Below, piece after piece: positions 15,001 through 20,268 of a stretch of DNA of 43,414 nt (the first letter of the stretch is position 1; each line of letters begins with the position of its first letter). Location: contig JANMCE010000002.1 of NCBI GenBank assembly GCA_031360915.1, forward strand, positions 1 to 43,414, written 5' to 3'. Source of the stretch: JANMCE01 sp031360915 (GTDB taxonomy: Bacteria > Actinomycetota > Acidimicrobiia > Acidimicrobiales > Ilumatobacteraceae). The notes below the pieces were generated by a model. The model saw only the letters and a list, made by a program, of their open reading frames with translations, was not told where the DNA came from and did no database searches. Made by a program: the position numbers and the translations under genes.

Positions 15001-18000
15001 CCCTCCACCTACACCGTCACGGTGTCGAACGCTGGGCCGTCGCAGGCTGCTGATGCGACGATCGTTCAGACTCTGCCCGCGGGGGTCACCTTCGTTGGTT
15101 CCACCACCGCTGGTTGGTCCTGCACCGCTGTTGGCCAGGTCGTGACCTGTATCCACGCTGGTGTGTTGCCGCTCGGTGCGGCCACGCCGCTCATCATCGA
15201 CGTCGTAGTCGCTCCAGGTGTGACGACTGCGGTGTCATCCTCTCTAGTGCTGTCCTCCACCACACCTGACCCGGTCACTCCGTCCACGGCCACCACTGGT
15301 TCAGTTGCCGTGGCCAACTCGGCCAATCTGGGCATCGTGGCCAGCCATGTGGCTCCGGTCGTTGCTGGTTCGCGGCTCGACTACACGGTCGCCGTGCGCA
15401 ACGTCGGTCCGTCCGATGCTGCCGGTGTCACGGTTACGGCCACGCTGCCGGCTGGCATCTCGTTTACGACCAGCCCGACCTTGGGTTGGACGTGCCACGC
15501 AGTCGGTCAGGTTGTGACCTGCACGAATCCCACGGTGGCGGTCGGTACGACCAGCACCGTGGTGTTGACCACGAACGTCGCGGCCAATAAGGCAACCGGC
15601 TCGTTCGATGCCACCTTCGCAGTGTCGGCCACCACACCGGACCCGATCACCACGAACAACACCGTCACTGACGCCACCATCATCGCCGGAATCGCTGACG
15701 TCAGCCTGGCGTTGTCCACCCCGGCAACCGTCACGGCTGGTACGAACGCCACCATCACAGTGACCGCAACCAATGCCGGACCCAGCGACGCTATTGGTCT
15801 GACGGTGACGGCAACGCTTCCGGTCGGCATGAGCTATGTCTCCACCCCGACAGCGGGTTGGACCTGCACCGCAGTTGGTCAGGTTGTCACCTGCACCAAC
15901 CCGGCCTCGGTCGCTCCACTCACCTCCTCGGTCCTGGCCATCGTGGCCGCCGTGGTCTCGACCAATACCCTGGCACCGGCCACCGTGATCGCATCGCTCA
16001 CGACGAACAGCATCGACCCGACCACGCCGAACAACGCCTCGACCACCACTGCTGTGGTTGCCTCGGCCGACTTGACGCTGGCCCTACGGCCAAGCGCCAT
16101 CTTGATGGCTGGCACAAGCACCGGGACGTTCACGGCAACGGTGACCAACGTCGGTCCTTCCCAGGCTGGCAATGCCACCGCTGTGGTGACATTGCCTGCC
16201 GGGGTAACCCTCGCAACCGGCACCCTGGCTACGGGTTGGACATGCACGGGCACGTCCACGGTGACGTGCGTGTTCGCCGGTCCGATCCCCGTCGGTGGTA
16301 CGCCGGCAGTGACCTTCCCTGTCACCATTCCGGCCGACCGGACCACACCTCTGACCGTGACCGGTTCGCTGTCGTCAACGACCCCGGATCCGCTTGTGCA
16401 GCCCACGGTTGCTCCCGCCCCGATCACGGTGACCACGTCCGCCGACGTGTCGCTGACGGCGAGCACGGCTACGCCCATCTACACCGGCGAGAACAACACC
16501 GTCACCCTGACGGCCAGCAACGTCGGTCCTTCAGTGGCAGCCGGTCCGATAACTATCACCGCAACGTTGTCGCCTGGTGTCACTTACGTCAGCGGCGGCG
16601 CTCCTGGCTGGACGTGTGTCCAGGCCCCGGTTGGCCAGGTCACCTGCACCAACCCCGCCCCGATCGGCACTGTGCCGTCGTCGGTGGACATGGTTGCGGC
16701 GCTTGCCGTGGACGCCGCCGGCCAGCTGTTCTCCGCAACAGCGGTCAGCTCAACCACGCCCGATCCCACGCCCACAAATAATGCGCTGGCGCTGACCTCG
16801 CTGCCGATCATCTCTCACGCAGAGCTCGGTGTGACGTTCACCCACGCTGGCTCGGCGTTGGCCAGTCCCGCCGGTTCGGTAACCCCGGGCACGGACTTCG
16901 TCGCCACCGTCACCGTCGTCAACAACGGTCCCGGTACCGCTACTGGTCCAATCACCATCACGAACACCTTGCCAGCTGGCATGACCTTTGTGACGGCCGG
17001 TCCCGGTGTCGCACCGTTCGCCTGCAGTGCGGTCGGCCAGGTCGTGACGTGCACCAACCCCGGCACCATGCCGATTGGATCCGTAGGCTTCCCGATCACG
17101 CTGCACGCCGCGCCCTCGATGCTCGCTGGCACGGTCAGCAACCTGGTATCGGTGACCAGCCCCAGCTTGGATTCAGTGACAGCCAACAACACCGCCACTG
17201 ATGCCACGCTGATCGCACCGATCGGAGATCTGAGCCTGTCGATCAGTCGTGACAACACGCCGGTCGCAGGAACCAACGTCTCCTACGTGCTCACCGCCAC
17301 TAACGGCGGTCCGAGTGACGCCGCCAACTTCATCATCACCATCCCCATCCCGGCTGGCACTACCTTCGTCTCGGCCACGCTTGCGACGGCCAGCCTTCGC
17401 ACGCTTTCGGCTGATGCGGATTCGTATCTGTCAACGTTCGCGGCCTCGCCCTGGACGTGTGGACAGGTCGGTTCGACAGTGGTCTGCAACTACGGCCTGC
17501 TGGCCGTGGGCGCCAAGGCGTCGGTGCGGGTCGTGCTGGCCATAGCCTCATCCACAACCGGGACGATGACGCTGTCGGCCACCATCACCGGCCCGACCGG
17601 TGAGACCAACGCAGCCAACAACGATGCGGTCAACACCACACCGTTGCTGACCCAGTCGAACGTGATCGTCGGCACGACGCCGCCGTCATCGATCACCCCC
17701 GGGGAGAACGCGACGTTCGTTATCAACACCAAGGCCTCCGGGCCGTCGGACGTCGGCACGATCACGGTGACCATTCCCTTGCCCTCTGGTGTTGCCTTCG
17801 TTGGCGCCACGGGCACCGGATGGTCCTGCAGCAGTGCAGGCGCTCTCGTTACCTGTGTCAGTGCCGGTTTGGCGGCCACCGCCTCATCGACCATCGACCT
17901 GGTCGTTCGTCCCACGGGTACCGGATCGATTTCGATCGAGCCAACGGTGCTGGCGGCCACGCTTGATGGCACGGCTGCTCTCCCGATTGTCGCTGGGGCA

Positions 18001-19164
18001 GGTGCCGGGGCGATCTCCGGTGTCGGTCGGTACATACCGCTTGCGCCTCAGCGCATCCTCGACACCCGCGACGGCAATGGCGCCCCGAAGGGCAAGTTGA
18101 CCGGTGGTCAGACCATCGACCTGCAGGTCACGGGTCGAGCCGGCGTGCCGACCTCCGGTGTCAGCGCAGTGGTGTTCAACCTCACCGGTACCGGTGCGAC
18201 TGGCAGCGGCTTCGTTACCGCCTGGCCCGCGGGTAGCACAAAGCCGAATGTGTCCAGTCTCAACCTCGAGACCGGCTCTACGGTAGCGAACCTGGTGACC
18301 GTGTCCGTTGGCAATCTCGGCAAGGTGTCGTTGTTCACCTTTGGCGGCACCCACCTGGTTGCCGACATCGCCGGCTACTACGAACCCGTTGACGGCTCGA
18401 CCACCAACGGCCGTTTCATCCCGGTGAGTCCCGCACGAGTGCTCGATACCCGCAACGCCATCGGTATTCCCACCACCACCAAGGTTGGGGCCGGCACGAC
18501 AATCACGGTGCAGCTCACCGGTCAGGGCGGCATCCCCGTCTCCGGCGTGTCCGCCGTGGTTGCCAACCTGACCGCTACCGGTGCTGACAAGCCAGGCTTC
18601 GTTACTGCGTGGCCGAGTGGTGCGGTGCCCAACGCCAGCAACGTGAACCTGGACGCCGTCGGCCAGACCAGACCCAACCAGATCATTCTGCCGGTCAGCT
18701 CGACGGGCACGATCAACCTGTTCACCTACGCCGGGACTCACATGATCGTCGATGTCGCTGGATACTTCACTGACAACACGGCACCAGCCAGTACCTCTGG
18801 CCTGTTCGTGGCCCTCAGCCCGCGACGCATCCTGGATACCCGCACCCACGTCGGTACCACGGGCGGCAAACCGGTGTCAGACGCAACTCTGCAGGTGAAC
18901 GTTGCTGGCCTTGCCAACATACCGACGGTCGGAGCGTCCGCACTGGTCGCCAACATGACCGCCACCGATGCCACGGCACCTGGCTTCGTCACTGCCTGGC
19001 CGACCGCCGGGGTGCCGAACGTGAGCAACCTCAACCTCGATCGGGTCGGTCAAACCAGCCCGAACCAGATCACGTTGCCCCTCTCGGGCACGGGAACTAT
19101 GAATCTGTTCACCAAGGGAGGTACGCACCTCATTATCGACATCGAGGGTTACTACATCTCCTGA
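1..19164 (+). CDS. Giant secreted DUF11-repeat surface protein, 5'-truncated by the contig edge
   Basis: Frame 1 is open from the first base to a TGA at 19162-19164, giving at least 6387 residues; the start, signal peptide and any N-terminal domain lie outside the window. Nearly all of it is tandem domains of about 125 residues. Each begins with an ADLS-like strand, carries a TAG/VAG turn, an N-x-GPSxA motif, an LPxG motif and a G-W-x-C followed by a second Cys, and ends with a DP-NN motif. This is the DUF11 (conserved repeat) Ig-like fold; the paired Cys probably forms one disulfide per domain. Counting the W-x-C landmark gives about 48 copies. Three further modules of about 125 residues with an LDTR motif close the protein. 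Composition is Thr/Ser/Ala/Val/Gly-rich and poor in Lys and Arg. No LPxTG motif or C-terminal membrane segment is seen. DUF11 proteins are cell-surface or exported; a role as adhesin, S-layer-like stalk or surface filament is inferred. Confidence 0.93.
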   Translation: MTVGNSGPSDATGISFTDPLPAGLSLVSGTGTGWICTGPSSVSCTLSSPLSPGSTSIVVLQVAVATAASLGAISNVATVTSATPDPTPGVTSTTMNSTLTASADLSLTKVAGGTFTAGTSTATYTFNVTNIGPSQAAGPITILDTLPSGVTLLADPATGGWSCTGTTTVTCIHAAVLPIGSSSVTIGVNVAASITNPVTNTATVSSPTPDPVANNTANSGPVTVATSADLSIVASHADPFTAGVASSYTVVVTNGGPSNAAAPVTVISTLPSGVTYTGAPVAGWTCSGTGTVSCTSGILAPGAGAARTLVLPVAIATNAVSPSASASFVVSSGTTDPIVGNNTVADPGAIVANADLAITGTTFGTFTGGTNTSGWNLTVTNNGPSVAANATVIVPLPILFSFVTGSTTGIGWTCAQTGSVLMGATLTCDHTGSLAVGSSSALAVHVAIDSRVRNSIPDMGAITVSSTTADATPANNAVLLVPTTTAVADVALSITHTAPIVAGANATYTLSATNSGPSDADGPFTFTAALPAGLTLISTPSTGWTCTGTTTISCVEDLSLGGLVVNGSVSIQLIVAPASSLLGAVDVSGTVAGTTTDPTPANNATTSPGLVIADADLSIAVTHVGTITAGQPVTYTLAVTNHAPSDAVGPITLTDVLPAGMTFASASAGSWTCTGITTVTCTGPTMAANSTSSVDVIVKVSASRLPSTVSNAASVSSGTPDSVPANNTATDTSSSVTSADVSITASHAAPVVAGTALAYNINVANAGTSDAAGFITVTATLPVGITSTGTSSLGWTCVGTGSVTCTNSSLIAAGASSPLVLDTVVAADAPLATTNAIFVVASFTSDPLSLNNTINDATAVTASADLSLAKVSGGTFTAGLANSTYTFSVVNAGPSQAANVTISDVLPAGLTYSSTSSVGWLCSGTTTVTCVHSGVLPVSATPVPVTIVVALASGVIGSINNTATLSSTTPDPAATNNTASATVATTDTVADLSLSASHPSPVVAGTALPYTLTITNGGTSDAAGPLTVSASLPTGVSFVGTASVGWTCTGTTSVSCTIPAGLVAGGVTTLVLNTAVAADAPIGSANASFTVGSPTFDPVLATNTVSSATVITAVADLSIFNTAGGVFTAGQSTSSYTFSVTNAGPSQVANATIVDTLPAGLTFTSSATSGWSCTGTTTVTCVHAGVLPVSSTPVDLTIDVAIAASVTGAVSNSATVSSATADPTLANNTTTSLSTTVATIADLSVTATHVAPVVAGVNNAYTLVVTNAGTSDAAGPVVVTATLPAGITSLGTASAGWTCTGTGSVSCTNPAILVASATSTIVLDVAVDSTAPVTTSNASFTVSSATTDPVVTNNSVNDATTVTSSAALTLTNTAVGTFTAGQTGAYTFSVVNAGPSQAADATITDVLPTGLTFASANLADWTCSGTATITCVHTGGLPVSSTPTAVTVTVNIAPNVTAAVTNTATLASTTADPLATDNTSVAGPTTVVTSADLSVSAAHSTPVVAGTVVSYDITVTNNGPSDAAGPITITGTLPTGFSYNGLATSGWTCTGTATVTCTLPTVLPFGSSTTLTLAALVASDAPVATSASTFTVASATTDPAAVNSTVADTTAVTAVVDLSVSKSSGGTFVAGQQTSTYTFSALNNGPSRAADATISDVLPTGVTFVSAVSSDWTCSAVGQVVTCLHTGTLAIATPSSITITVAIAADVTSSVSNTATISTSNNDPSTVNNSSTVAGVTVATTTNLTITATHVAPVVAGVATSYNVAVTNHGPSDAAAPLSVEVSLPAGMTITSSGTAGWTCALTTCTSTAVLAANATASFVVNVAVASDAALLTTDASFTVSSGTIELSPLNNTVTDTTTITATADLSLGSSTGGSFVAGQSTGSYTFAVTNAGPSQAASASVVETLPAGVTFVSGSTLEWTCSGTTVVTCLHAGVLPVSATPVTITITVAVAANVTPASLADSAVLSSPTLDAVSSNNVSATTISVTTLADGWITATHPTPVIAGTSLAYTVTLHNDGPSDSAGVQSVSVSLPAGVTPAGTPTPGWTCGGVVIVSCLNNSVVASGGTLQFVLDTNVAADAALATTDATFTFTQNTPDVSAANNVVADATTITAVADLDITKTAAGLFSAGESTGTYTFDVVNNGPSQAANATITDTLPAGITYVSGGNVAWSCSAVGQVVTCVNSGSLSVSNVAASVTITVAVAKNITGSVVNSAHVISTTSDLTPLNNDATTAAIPVATTADLNVAVTPVGTFVAGTAVSYSAVISNAGPADAAGPLTVVASMPVGVNFTGTTTAGWTCVASESVITCTNPAGLLAPTGTTSLVLAGTIPATAALGDTTATFSVSSGTTDLNLGDNNATVVKAITGSADLALVKTAGGVFVAGQPTGTYTFEVTNAGPSQAASASITETLPLGVTFVSASTGDWTCAAAGQVVTCDHLAVVPVSATPTSVTITVALASSVTGFEPNVAVLSSTTPDPAVGNNTFVSSPGTAGTSADLVATATHASPVVAGVPSTLTVDVSNVGPSDAAGPVVITGTLPTGVTLTGTTSVGWTCAGASSVSCTNPAGITTTTPITSLVLNVAVASNAPLGTANAVFVAISATGDPVTTNNIVTESITVTASADLSMTMTPGAMTAGLPSTYTVAVTNAGPSQAADAQVVQTLPIGLTLLGTVTAGWTCSADGQIVTCDHAGVLAASSVNTLVIDVAIASGVTADLPSSAVLSSTTSDPIVPNTAVAGPTSVATTANLAVVVSHPVPVVAGVSMSYTADIANAGPSDAAGPLTVEVTLPIGITSTGTFSSGWTCTGTTTVSCTTAAELVAGGARQLVLDTAVAPDAARATDAASFVVASLTNDIAPANNTATDSTTITAVADLTVTMTPGTMTAGVASTLTFTVTNAGPSQAADITIVETMPSGMSYVGSTSVGWTCLASGQAVTCVHSGPLAVASVTAVVVDVAVASDVTASLTNTAVITSSTTDPTLNSLTTGPIPVNTSANLDIAATHPATVVAGTASTYTITVNNAGPSNSASPLSVTATLPPGISFTGTTSAGWTCTGTGTVTCTNAVVVGNASIGPVLVLDVTVAADAPVGTPDATFVVSSPTSDSAATNNTVTDPTTVTASADLSATVAAGVLTAGSPSTYTVTVSNAGPSQAADATIVQTLPAGVTFVDSTTAGWSCTAVGQVVTCIHAGVLPLGAAGPLVIDVTIASSMTTSVSSSLVLSATTPDPVTPSTATSGSVAVATSADLAISVSHVDPVVAGSPVAYTVAVHNIGPSDAVGLTVSATMPAGITFVSTPTPGWTCSPAGQVITCTNPSVVAFDATSTFVLDATVVAAQSLGSVDATFAVTSTTTDPAPTTNNSTTNATVITGAADVSMALSMPITVVAGTQATITATATNAGPSNANSLAATVTLPIGMAFVSTPTVGWTCTPAGQVVTCVNPAAVTPTGTSTVALLVSVAPDAVLGSTTITATIATTSADPTSANNDTSVSTTVEASADLALALVSGGTFVAGQNTGTFTATVSNIGPSQAANTRVTVTLPTGVTLAAGSVSSGWTCSGTNTVSCEFATSIASAGSAAVTFPVALATDLTGSITATGSLASTTADPVISNDTVTLAPIPVATSADLSVSVAHVDPVVAGSLVAYTVDVHNAGPSDAAGVTVTVTLPAGITPASTPTIGWDCIAAAHVVTCTPAIIVAAGETVTFELDANVAAAQPLGSVDATFAVTSATNDPVTTNNSVTHETVITGEADVSLALSMPTTVVAGTNATITATATNAGPSNANGLTATVTLPNGVSFVSTPTVGWTCTPAGQVVTCVNTASVGLTTSSVDLLVAIASNAVLGSTPISATLATASVDPTPLNTASRTTTVTASADLSATVTAGVLTAGSPAIYTVVVSNAGPSQAVDATIVQTLPVGVTLVGSTTAVWSCSASGQVVTCVHAAVLPLGAAPPLVINVTVAADLTAPVSSSLVLTTGTPDAVNTNDTATTGPVAVLTSADLLVSAALVGTAIAGSAVSYDVSVRNFGPSDATGITVTATLPTGMTPGTTVTAGWSCNSVGQVATCTKTSGLVEGATVMFVLDATVAAAQPLGSIGAIFVVASAIHDPATSNNTFTAPTDISTSADVILALSMPTTVVAGTNATITATATNAGPSNADGLTVVVSLADDMTFVSTPTAGWTCTVNSPDVTCVNPASVGLASATVALLVSVAPAATLGSTLVRATAGTSSVDPNALNDDASVTTTVTASADLGLALVSGGTFVAGQNTATFSATVSNSGPSQAADASVRILLPVGVLLATGPLASGWTCSGTTTVTCDFAGPIAAAGSTSVTFPAAIAADLTGSISVTGSLLIATTNDPNPLNDTVALAPIAVATSADVSITATHVAPVVAGSPVAYTVAVHNAGPSDAAGLTATITLPAGFTFTTSPTSGWTCNAIGQVVTCSNPAVLALGATRTFVVTATVVAGQPLGSVDATFAVTSATADPAPTTNNSFVNLTVVTGLADVSVALSMPTVVAGTQGTITVTSTNAGPSNANGLTASVTLPAGMSFVSTPTAGWTCTTVGQVVTCVNPAVVGLTTSTVALLVSVAPNAVPGSTLITATLVTASVDPILPNSASTNTTVAASADLSATVAAGVLTAGLPSTYTVTVSNAGPSQAANATIVDTLSAGVTLVGTTSAGWVCSAIGQVVTCDHAGPLASGAVVPLVLNVAVASSVNAPLTNTLTVSSTTFDPVQPSTATTGPVTVVTRADVLVTATHATPVVAGVGTTYTVNVHNNGPSDTTGITLVATMPAGITFSGTSSSGWTCAGTTTVLCTNPILLSAISTETLTLNALVPASLTPGTVNANFVATSTTTDAALANNTVNDPTVVTGSADVSLALSMPTPVVAGTNATITAAVTNAGPSNAGGLSASVTLPAGMTFVSTPTAGWTCTTIGQVVTCVNPAAVIPTGTSSVGLLVSVAPSAVLGSTPISATLATTSVDPTPLNTAATTTTVTASADLSATVAASVLTAGSPSTYTVTVSNAGPSQAADATIVQTLPAGVTFVGSTTAGWSCTAVGQVVTCIHAGVLPLGAATPLIIDVVVAPGVTTAVSSSLVLSSTTPDPVTPSTATTGSVAVANSANLGIVASHVAPVVAGSRLDYTVAVRNVGPSDAAGVTVTATLPAGISFTTSPTLGWTCHAVGQVVTCTNPTVAVGTTSTVVLTTNVAANKATGSFDATFAVSATTPDPITTNNTVTDATIIAGIADVSLALSTPATVTAGTNATITVTATNAGPSDAIGLTVTATLPVGMSYVSTPTAGWTCTAVGQVVTCTNPASVAPLTSSVLAIVAAVVSTNTLAPATVIASLTTNSIDPTTPNNASTTTAVVASADLTLALRPSAILMAGTSTGTFTATVTNVGPSQAGNATAVVTLPAGVTLATGTLATGWTCTGTSTVTCVFAGPIPVGGTPAVTFPVTIPADRTTPLTVTGSLSSTTPDPLVQPTVAPAPITVTTSADVSLTASTATPIYTGENNTVTLTASNVGPSVAAGPITITATLSPGVTYVSGGAPGWTCVQAPVGQVTCTNPAPIGTVPSSVDMVAALAVDAAGQLFSATAVSSTTPDPTPTNNALALTSLPIISHAELGVTFTHAGSALASPAGSVTPGTDFVATVTVVNNGPGTATGPITITNTLPAGMTFVTAGPGVAPFACSAVGQVVTCTNPGTMPIGSVGFPITLHAAPSMLAGTVSNLVSVTSPSLDSVTANNTATDATLIAPIGDLSLSISRDNTPVAGTNVSYVLTATNGGPSDAANFIITIPIPAGTTFVSATLATASLRTLSADADSYLSTFAASPWTCGQVGSTVVCNYGLLAVGAKASVRVVLAIASSTTGTMTLSATITGPTGETNAANNDAVNTTPLLTQSNVIVGTTPPSSITPGENATFVINTKASGPSDVGTITVTIPLPSGVAFVGATGTGWSCSSAGALVTCVSAGLAATASSTIDLVVRPTGTGSISIEPTVLAATLDGTAALPIVAGAGAGAISGVGRYIPLAPQRILDTRDGNGAPKGKLTGGQTIDLQVTGRAGVPTSGVSAVVFNLTGTGATGSGFVTAWPAGSTKPNVSSLNLETGSTVANLVTVSVGNLGKVSLFTFGGTHLVADIAGYYEPVDGSTTNGRFIPVSPARVLDTRNAIGIPTTTKVGAGTTITVQLTGQGGIPVSGVSAVVANLTATGADKPGFVTAWPSGAVPNASNVNLDAVGQTRPNQIILPVSSTGTINLFTYAGTHMIVDVAGYFTDNTAPASTSGLFVALSPRRILDTRTHVGTTGGKPVSDATLQVNVAGLANIPTVGASALVANMTATDATAPGFVTAWPTAGVPNVSNLNLDRVGQTSPNQITLPLSGTGTMNLFTKGGTHLIIDIEGYYIS
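2213..9344 (+). repeat. Two-domain higher-order DUF11 repeat block (period about 750 bp)
   Basis: Within the giant gene the domains alternate between two subtypes. One opens ADLSLxK..GGTFTAGQ and carries GPSQAA (for example near 2587, 3340, 4090, 4840, 5585, 6340, 7102, 7860, 8605). The other opens ADLSxxATHxxPVVAG and carries GPSDAAGP (near 2213, 2965, 3717, 4468, 5220, 5965, 7480, 8225, 8970). The repeating unit is therefore a domain pair of about 750 bp. Positions 1-2212 show a looser, more diverged version. Confidence 0.85.
9508..9578 (+). repeat. 71-bp exact direct repeat, copy 1
   Basis: This stretch is identical base for base with 15109-15179, an offset of 5601 bp (1867 codons, about 15 domains). 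Both copies encode the W-x-C region of the same domain subtype. Flanking sequence is also very similar, with scattered changes. Confidence 0.9.
15109..15179 (+). repeat. 71-bp exact direct repeat, copy 2
   Basis: Second copy of the 9508-9578 segment, in frame and in the same domain subtype. Perfect identity over 71 bp including synonymous sites points to a recent segmental duplication or gene conversion inside the array. Confidence 0.9.
18025..19164 (+). repeat. Three C-terminal LDTR modules of the giant protein
   Basis: Three tandem modules of about 120-130 residues start near 18025, 18406 and 18799. Each shows an SPxRxLDTR-type motif, a GVSAVVxNLT or GASALVANMT strand, a GFVTAWP motif, a PNxSNLN motif and an ending G-T-H-x-x-x-D-I-x-G-Y-Y/F. 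Modules of this kind are common at the C-termini of exported Acidimicrobiia proteins; no function is established as far as I know. As the last domains before the stop they are candidates for a cell-envelope attachment or secretion module. Confidence 0.85.
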
Positions 19165-19179
19165 GAAGGATCATTCACA

Positions 19180-19208
19180 CCCGGCGTGGGGGGGCTGCCC
19201 ACGCCGGG
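19180..19208. terminator. Hairpin between convergent giant gene and modC
   Basis: An 11-bp perfect inverted repeat (CCCGGCGTGGG at 19180-19190 and CCCACGCCGGG at 19198-19208) with a 7-base loop lies 15 bases after the stop of the giant gene and 13 bases before the modC stop. There is no strong U tract on either side, so a bidirectional or Rho-assisted terminator is inferred from position and stem strength. Confidence 0.6.
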
Positions 19209-19221
19209 AAAAGCGTTCAGG

Positions 19222-20268
19222 TCAGGCCGGGTAGATGGTGATTTCGCTTGCTTTCACCGAGGCCCAGAGCTGGTCGCCCGGTTGCAAGGCGAGGGCGTCG
19301 AGCGCCGCCAGGGTGACCTCGGCGATGAGGGGGATCGGACCGTCGAGACGCACGCGGTGGCTGCGGGGGTCGATATCGGTCACGGTAGTGGCCCAGACGT
19401 TGCGTGGGCTGCCGTCGGGGGCGGCGCGATACAGCGCGATCGAGCGTGGCTCGATGAGCGCGAACGCGGCACCGTGCACGTCGTGGCTGGTTTGTACGGT
19501 GGCGCCCGAGGGTGTCGTCAGCACGCCGGATAAGGCCGTGCCCTTCACCAGGTTCACGCCCACAAGGTCGGCGACGTAGCGGGACTTGGGTCGGGCCGTG
19601 ACATCGGTGAGCGTGCCCTGCTGCACTACCTTTCCGTCCTGGAGAATAACGACCCGGTCCGCAAGGGCGTAGGCGTCCAAGGGGTCGTGGGTAACCAGGA
19701 TCCGCACGCCTTGAAAGGTGCGAAGGTGGTGTTGCAGTTCCCGCCGAACTTCTGATCTCGTCCCTGCGTCAAGAGCGGCGAGGGGTTCATCCAACAACAG
19801 CAGCCGCGGCTCGGTGGCCATGGCGCGGGCGAGGGCAATCCGTTGTCCTTGTCCACCCGACAGCGCGGACGGCAGATGGGTCGCGTGGTCCGTCAGGCCG
19901 ACGCGTTCGATCCACGCTGCCGCCTGCGAACGCGCCTGCCGACTCGACATGCCACGGGCGCGGAGACCGAACGCGACGTTCTCCAGCGCGGTCATGGAGG
20001 GGAAGAGCAGATAGTTCTGGAAGACGAATCCGATAGATCGATGCTCGGGTCGGACGAACACATCTGCGGACGGCCGGTCGAGATCGACATCATCAAGCTG
20101 AACGTGACCGTCTTCGAGAGGCAGGAGCCCGGCTAGACAACGCAGGATCGTGCTCTTGCCCGCACCGTTCGGTCCGAGAATGGCAATCACCTCGCCCTCG
20201 CCAGCGGTGAGCGCGACTTCCACCGCCAGCGAGCCGCGAGAGCAGACGACTAGGGCATTGAGACTCAT
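19222..20268 (-). CDS. modC: Molybdate ABC transporter ATP-binding protein ModC
   Basis: A 348-residue ATPase that powers molybdate import at the inner face of the membrane. Visible motifs are Walker A GPNGAGKST (32-40), Q-loop Gln84, signature LSGGQ (136-140), Walker B LLLLDE (156-161) and the switch His194 in THD. Residues from about 285 on look like the C-terminal TOBE/Mop-type oxyanion-binding domain typical of ModC, as does the total length. Its ATG overlaps the modB stop by 4 bp (20265-20268), so it is translated together with modB. It is the last gene of the modABC operon and ends against the hairpin at 19180-19208. A sulfate or thiosulfate ATPase is a less likely alternative given the ModA partner and the Mop-domain regulator. 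Confidence 0.93.
   Translation of the reverse strand: MSLNALVVCSRGSLAVEVALTAGEGEVIAILGPNGAGKSTILRCLAGLLPLEDGHVQLDDVDLDRPSADVFVRPEHRSIGFVFQNYLLFPSMTALENVAFGLRARGMSSRQARSQAAAWIERVGLTDHATHLPSALSGGQGQRIALARAMATEPRLLLLDEPLAALDAGTRSEVRRELQHHLRTFQGVRILVTHDPLDAYALADRVVILQDGKVVQQGTLTDVTARPKSRYVADLVGVNLVKGTALSGVLTTPSGATVQTSHDVHGAAFALIEPRSIALYRAAPDGSPRNVWATTVTDIDPRSHRVRLDGPIPLIAEVTLAALDALALQPGDQLWASVKASEITIYPA

Larger units (their letters stand above)
9345..16430 (+). repeat. Three-domain higher-order DUF11 repeat block (period about 1.12 kb)
   Basis: From about 9345 the order changes to triplets. The first domain is either the SADLSATVAAGVLTAG form (near 9350, 11590, 13835, 14950) or the LVSGGTFVAGQ form (near 10470, 12710). 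The second is the xxHVxPVVAGS form (near 9720, 10850, 13095, 15320). The third opens ADVSLALSMPTTVVAGT and carries GPSNANGL (near 10095, 11225, 12345, 13470, 14575, 15695). Copies of the third type are close to identical over long stretches of DNA, and codons here lean visibly towards T-ending Gly, Ala and Val codons compared with the first 9 kb. Confidence 0.82.

Noticed and set aside
1..18024. Regular repeats that could be mistaken for a CRISPR array or satellite DNA
   Set aside because: The period is about 375 bp, the repeats are in one open frame, and variation follows protein domains; no short repeat-spacer structure.
17884..18849. Minus-strand frame of 321 codons opposite the LDTR modules
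   Set aside because: His/Gly/Arg-rich composition typical of antisense reading of high-GC coding DNA.
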